Positions 62,634 through 64,000 of a stretch of DNA of 64,000 nucleotides are shown piece by piece; the first letter of the stretch is position 1, and each line of letters begins with the position of its first letter. The stretch spans positions 186,001 to 250,000 of the forward strand of contig NZ_VDGT01000004.1 in assembly GCF_006335015.1 (NCBI RefSeq). The letters are read 5' to 3'. Below the pieces are notes generated by a model. The model was given only the letters and a program-made list of their open reading frames with translations, had not been told where the DNA came from and ran no database searches. This stretch comes from Streptomyces sedi (GTDB taxonomy: Bacteria > Actinomycetota > Actinomycetes > Streptomycetales > Streptomycetaceae). The position numbers were made by a program, and so were the translations under genes.

Positions 62634-63517
62634 AGAGCGCGTTTGAGATCTGAAGTGCCTCGTCTGGGGCCCGTCGGACCTGACGGGTCAACAGTGGGTG
62701 TTGGTGGAGCCGTTGCTGCCGCCGCCTCGGACCGGGCCGAAGGGCGGGCGGCGGGAGAGACACCCGCGTCGTCGCATCGTGGAAGCGATCTTGTACCTGG
62801 CCCGGACCGGGTGCCAGTGGCGCTACCTGCCCAGGGACTTCCCGCCCTGGCCCACGGTGTACTGGTACTTCACCCGGTGGCACGACGACGGCACTGTGGA
62901 GAAGATCCACGATGCGTTGCGCGACAAGATCCGCCGGGCCGACGGCCGCGATCCCGCACCCACCGCCGGGGTGATCGACTCGCAGTCGGTGCGCGCGGCC
63001 GATTCCGTACCGCAGGTCACCAGCGGATACGACGCGGGAAAGCGCCAGCGTGGCCGCAAACGGTTCATCGTCACCGACACCCTCGGCCTGCTACTGGCCA
63101 TCCACGTTGTCTCCGCCAGCGTCCAGGACCGCGACGGGGCCAGGCGTCCACTGCTGTGGGCGCGTCTGAACCACCCATCGGTGCGCCTGATCTGGGCAGA
63201 CACCGGCTTCGCCGGACGCCTGGTGGAGTGGACCAACCAGATCCTGTGCCGCACGCTTGAGATTGTCCGTAAGCCGCCTGACCAGCGTGGTTTCGCCGTC
63301 CAGCCCCGGCGCTGGGTGGTCGAGCGGACATTCAGCTGGATCACCATGCGCCGCCGGCTGGCCAGCGACTACGAAACCAACCCAGCACACTCCGCCACCA
63401 TGGTCCGCTGGGCGATGACCGACGTGATACTCCGCCGACTCACCCGTGGCCAACCCGCGACCCGACCCGGACGGCGCCCCTACGACGCACCTCATAACCA
63501 GATGTCAAACGCGCTCT
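62634..63517 (+). mobile_element. IS5-family insertion sequence, 884 bp
   Basis: Terminal inverted repeats agcgcg-type: AGAGCGCGTTTGAGATCTG at 62634-62652 matches the reverse complement of 63499-63517 at 18 of 19 positions. A DDE transposase gene fills the interior. Flanking trinucleotides (ctc and tag) do not form a perfect target duplication. Confidence 0.9.
62698..63516 (+). CDS. IS5-family DDE transposase
   Basis: About 273 codons lie inside the element. The DDE residues are seen as Asp in 'GVIDSQSVRAAD', Asp in 'LIWADTGFAGRL' and Glu in 'RRWVVERTFSWITMRRRL'. The N-terminal helix 'RTGCQWRYLPRDFPPWPTVYWYF' is typical. The first ATG-type codon is GTG at 62698. Upstream codons back to 62647 still resemble the family ('PSDLTGQQWVLVEPLLPP'), so the natural start may be a rarer codon such as CTG at 62650. 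No stop occurs within the IS; the frame continues out of the element to 63996 through unrelated DNA. Confidence 0.88.
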
Positions 63518-63594
63518 TAGCATTCCGGGTTCGCTCCGCCACTGTCGTTCGCGATTCCGCGAATCGCGGCTGCCTCGTTCTTCGCCGGACAGCC

Positions 63595-63852
63595 TCAGGC
63601 GCGATGCTCACGAAGCCCACGAGCGATTTCCATGTCCGCCGCGAGTGCACTGACACGAACGGGGTCTCGGGCGTCGTCCAGGACCACGACATGCACGGTA
63701 CTGCCAATCTCGGGGAGTGGTTCGTCGTCGAGCCATGCCGGGAGTTTCAGATTGTCAATGAGTCCGGCGATATCGTCGTCGAGCTGAACGAGAACGCCCC
63801 AGGGAGCGATCTCGGTGACGACCGCCTCGAACTCCTCATGGACAGAAATCAT
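63595..63852 (-). CDS. Small S1/OB-fold-like protein
   Basis: An 85-aa product from the ATG at 63852. 'FEAVVTEIAPWGVLVQLDDDIAGLID' followed by 'EIGSTVHVVVLDDARDPVRVSAL' is the beta-barrel pattern of an S1-like RNA-binding or translation-factor OB fold. It is the upstream neighbour of the IS-interrupted gene on the same strand. A longer in-frame start at about 63987 would run into the tRNA-terminator-like repeat and is less likely. The function is unknown. Confidence 0.65.
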   Translation of the reverse strand: MISVHEEFEAVVTEIAPWGVLVQLDDDIAGLIDNLKLPAWLDDEPLPEIGSTVHVVVLDDARDPVRVSALAADMEIARGLREHRA

Positions 63853-63966
63853 CTCTTTCGTTGCGCTCCTCACATGGGAATGAACGTCCGTCGCCCGCCG
63901 GTGAGCTCGTTGAACCGGGACAATCGATCGGCCGGAATGGCCCACTCTCGAACCTCGCCCCATGAC

Positions 63967-64000
63967 GAAGGCCCAGGAACGGGGCACTGTCCCTGACCTG
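63967..64000. repeat. Start of another tRNA-terminator-like hairpin at the window edge
   Basis: gaaggcccaggaacggggca and the following tgtccctgacctg closely parallel 54666-54698, including the aaggcccagg arm and the ccctgacctg segment. It is cut by the end of the window. By analogy the tRNA-Gly copy should lie within about 70 bp beyond position 64000. Confidence 0.65.

Overview
The window is very high-GC actinobacterial DNA and is almost certainly Streptomyces. Supporting signs are GTGA/ATGA start-stop overlaps throughout, a GTG/TTG start habit, an IdeR/DmdR-type iron box, a xylanase almost identical in architecture to S. lividans XlnA, OvmZ-like/HTH gene pairs, and NACHT, CHAT and StrR-like families typical of the genus. 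No housekeeping core is visible. Nearly everything is accessory: two biosynthetic clusters, iron uptake, conflict/defence genes, plant-polymer degradation, and a segment bounded by tRNA-derived repeats.

0-7.5 kb: the tail of a WrbA-type quinone oxidoreductase, then a minus-strand meroterpenoid operon. It encodes 1,3,6,8-tetrahydroxynaphthalene (THN) synthase, a cupin oxygenase, a DegT/StrS aminotransferase, an O-methyltransferase, an NphB-type aromatic prenyltransferase and type I IPP isomerase. Together these predict a methylated, prenylated (amino)flaviolin. A consensus TTGACA/TATACA promoter lies about 435 nt upstream. A small two-gene regulator pair follows. 7.8-13 kb: an iron-siderophore ABC importer (binding protein, two permeases, ATPase) under an iron box, plus an AraC regulator. 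13-17.6 kb: a small secreted protein, an OmpR-type two-component system, and DinB and small-kinase genes.

17.9-31.1 kb: the least familiar block and the best candidate for an undescribed pathway. A StrR/NovG-like activator precedes a 97-aa peptide that has its own promoter and terminator. Then comes a tightly coupled operon: GNAT, alpha/beta hydrolase, ANL adenylating enzyme, carrier protein, two paralogous Fe(II)/2-oxoglutarate oxygenases, MFS exporter, HydE/PylB-like radical SAM enzyme, methyltransferase, GSCFA protein, a second SGNH-like protein with a Cys in the nucleophile block, and an orphan protein. I infer carrier-tethered amino-acid or acyl chemistry, possibly on a peptide scaffold.

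31.2-48.1 kb: a conflict/defence island. It holds a NACHT STAND ATPase, a membrane protein and a divergent giant TPR-CHAT protease. Next is an RHS toxin with a predicted YwqJ-type deaminase tip and SUKH-3 immunity gene (the RHS frame is broken by one base), a decayed duplicate of the tip/immunity junction, and a type IV McrBC system whose McrB carries an EVE-like N-terminal domain. 48.5-54.3 kb: an arabinoxylan-degradation locus (feruloyl esterase, GH10 xylanase, GH62 arabinofuranosidase, all with ricin-type lectin modules). 55.3-61.7 kb: a LuxR-type two-component system whose kinase has an extra C-terminal extracytoplasmic domain, next to a MacB/FtsX-like ABC exporter. 62.2-64 kb: an IS5-family element inserted immediately after the start of a small gene, and an S1-like gene.

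Hairpins and 3' remnants of tRNA-Gly(CCC) recur in the same orientation at about 44.5, 48.5, 54.7 and 64.0 kb. They divide the right third of the window into discrete cassettes. No integrase is present in the window.
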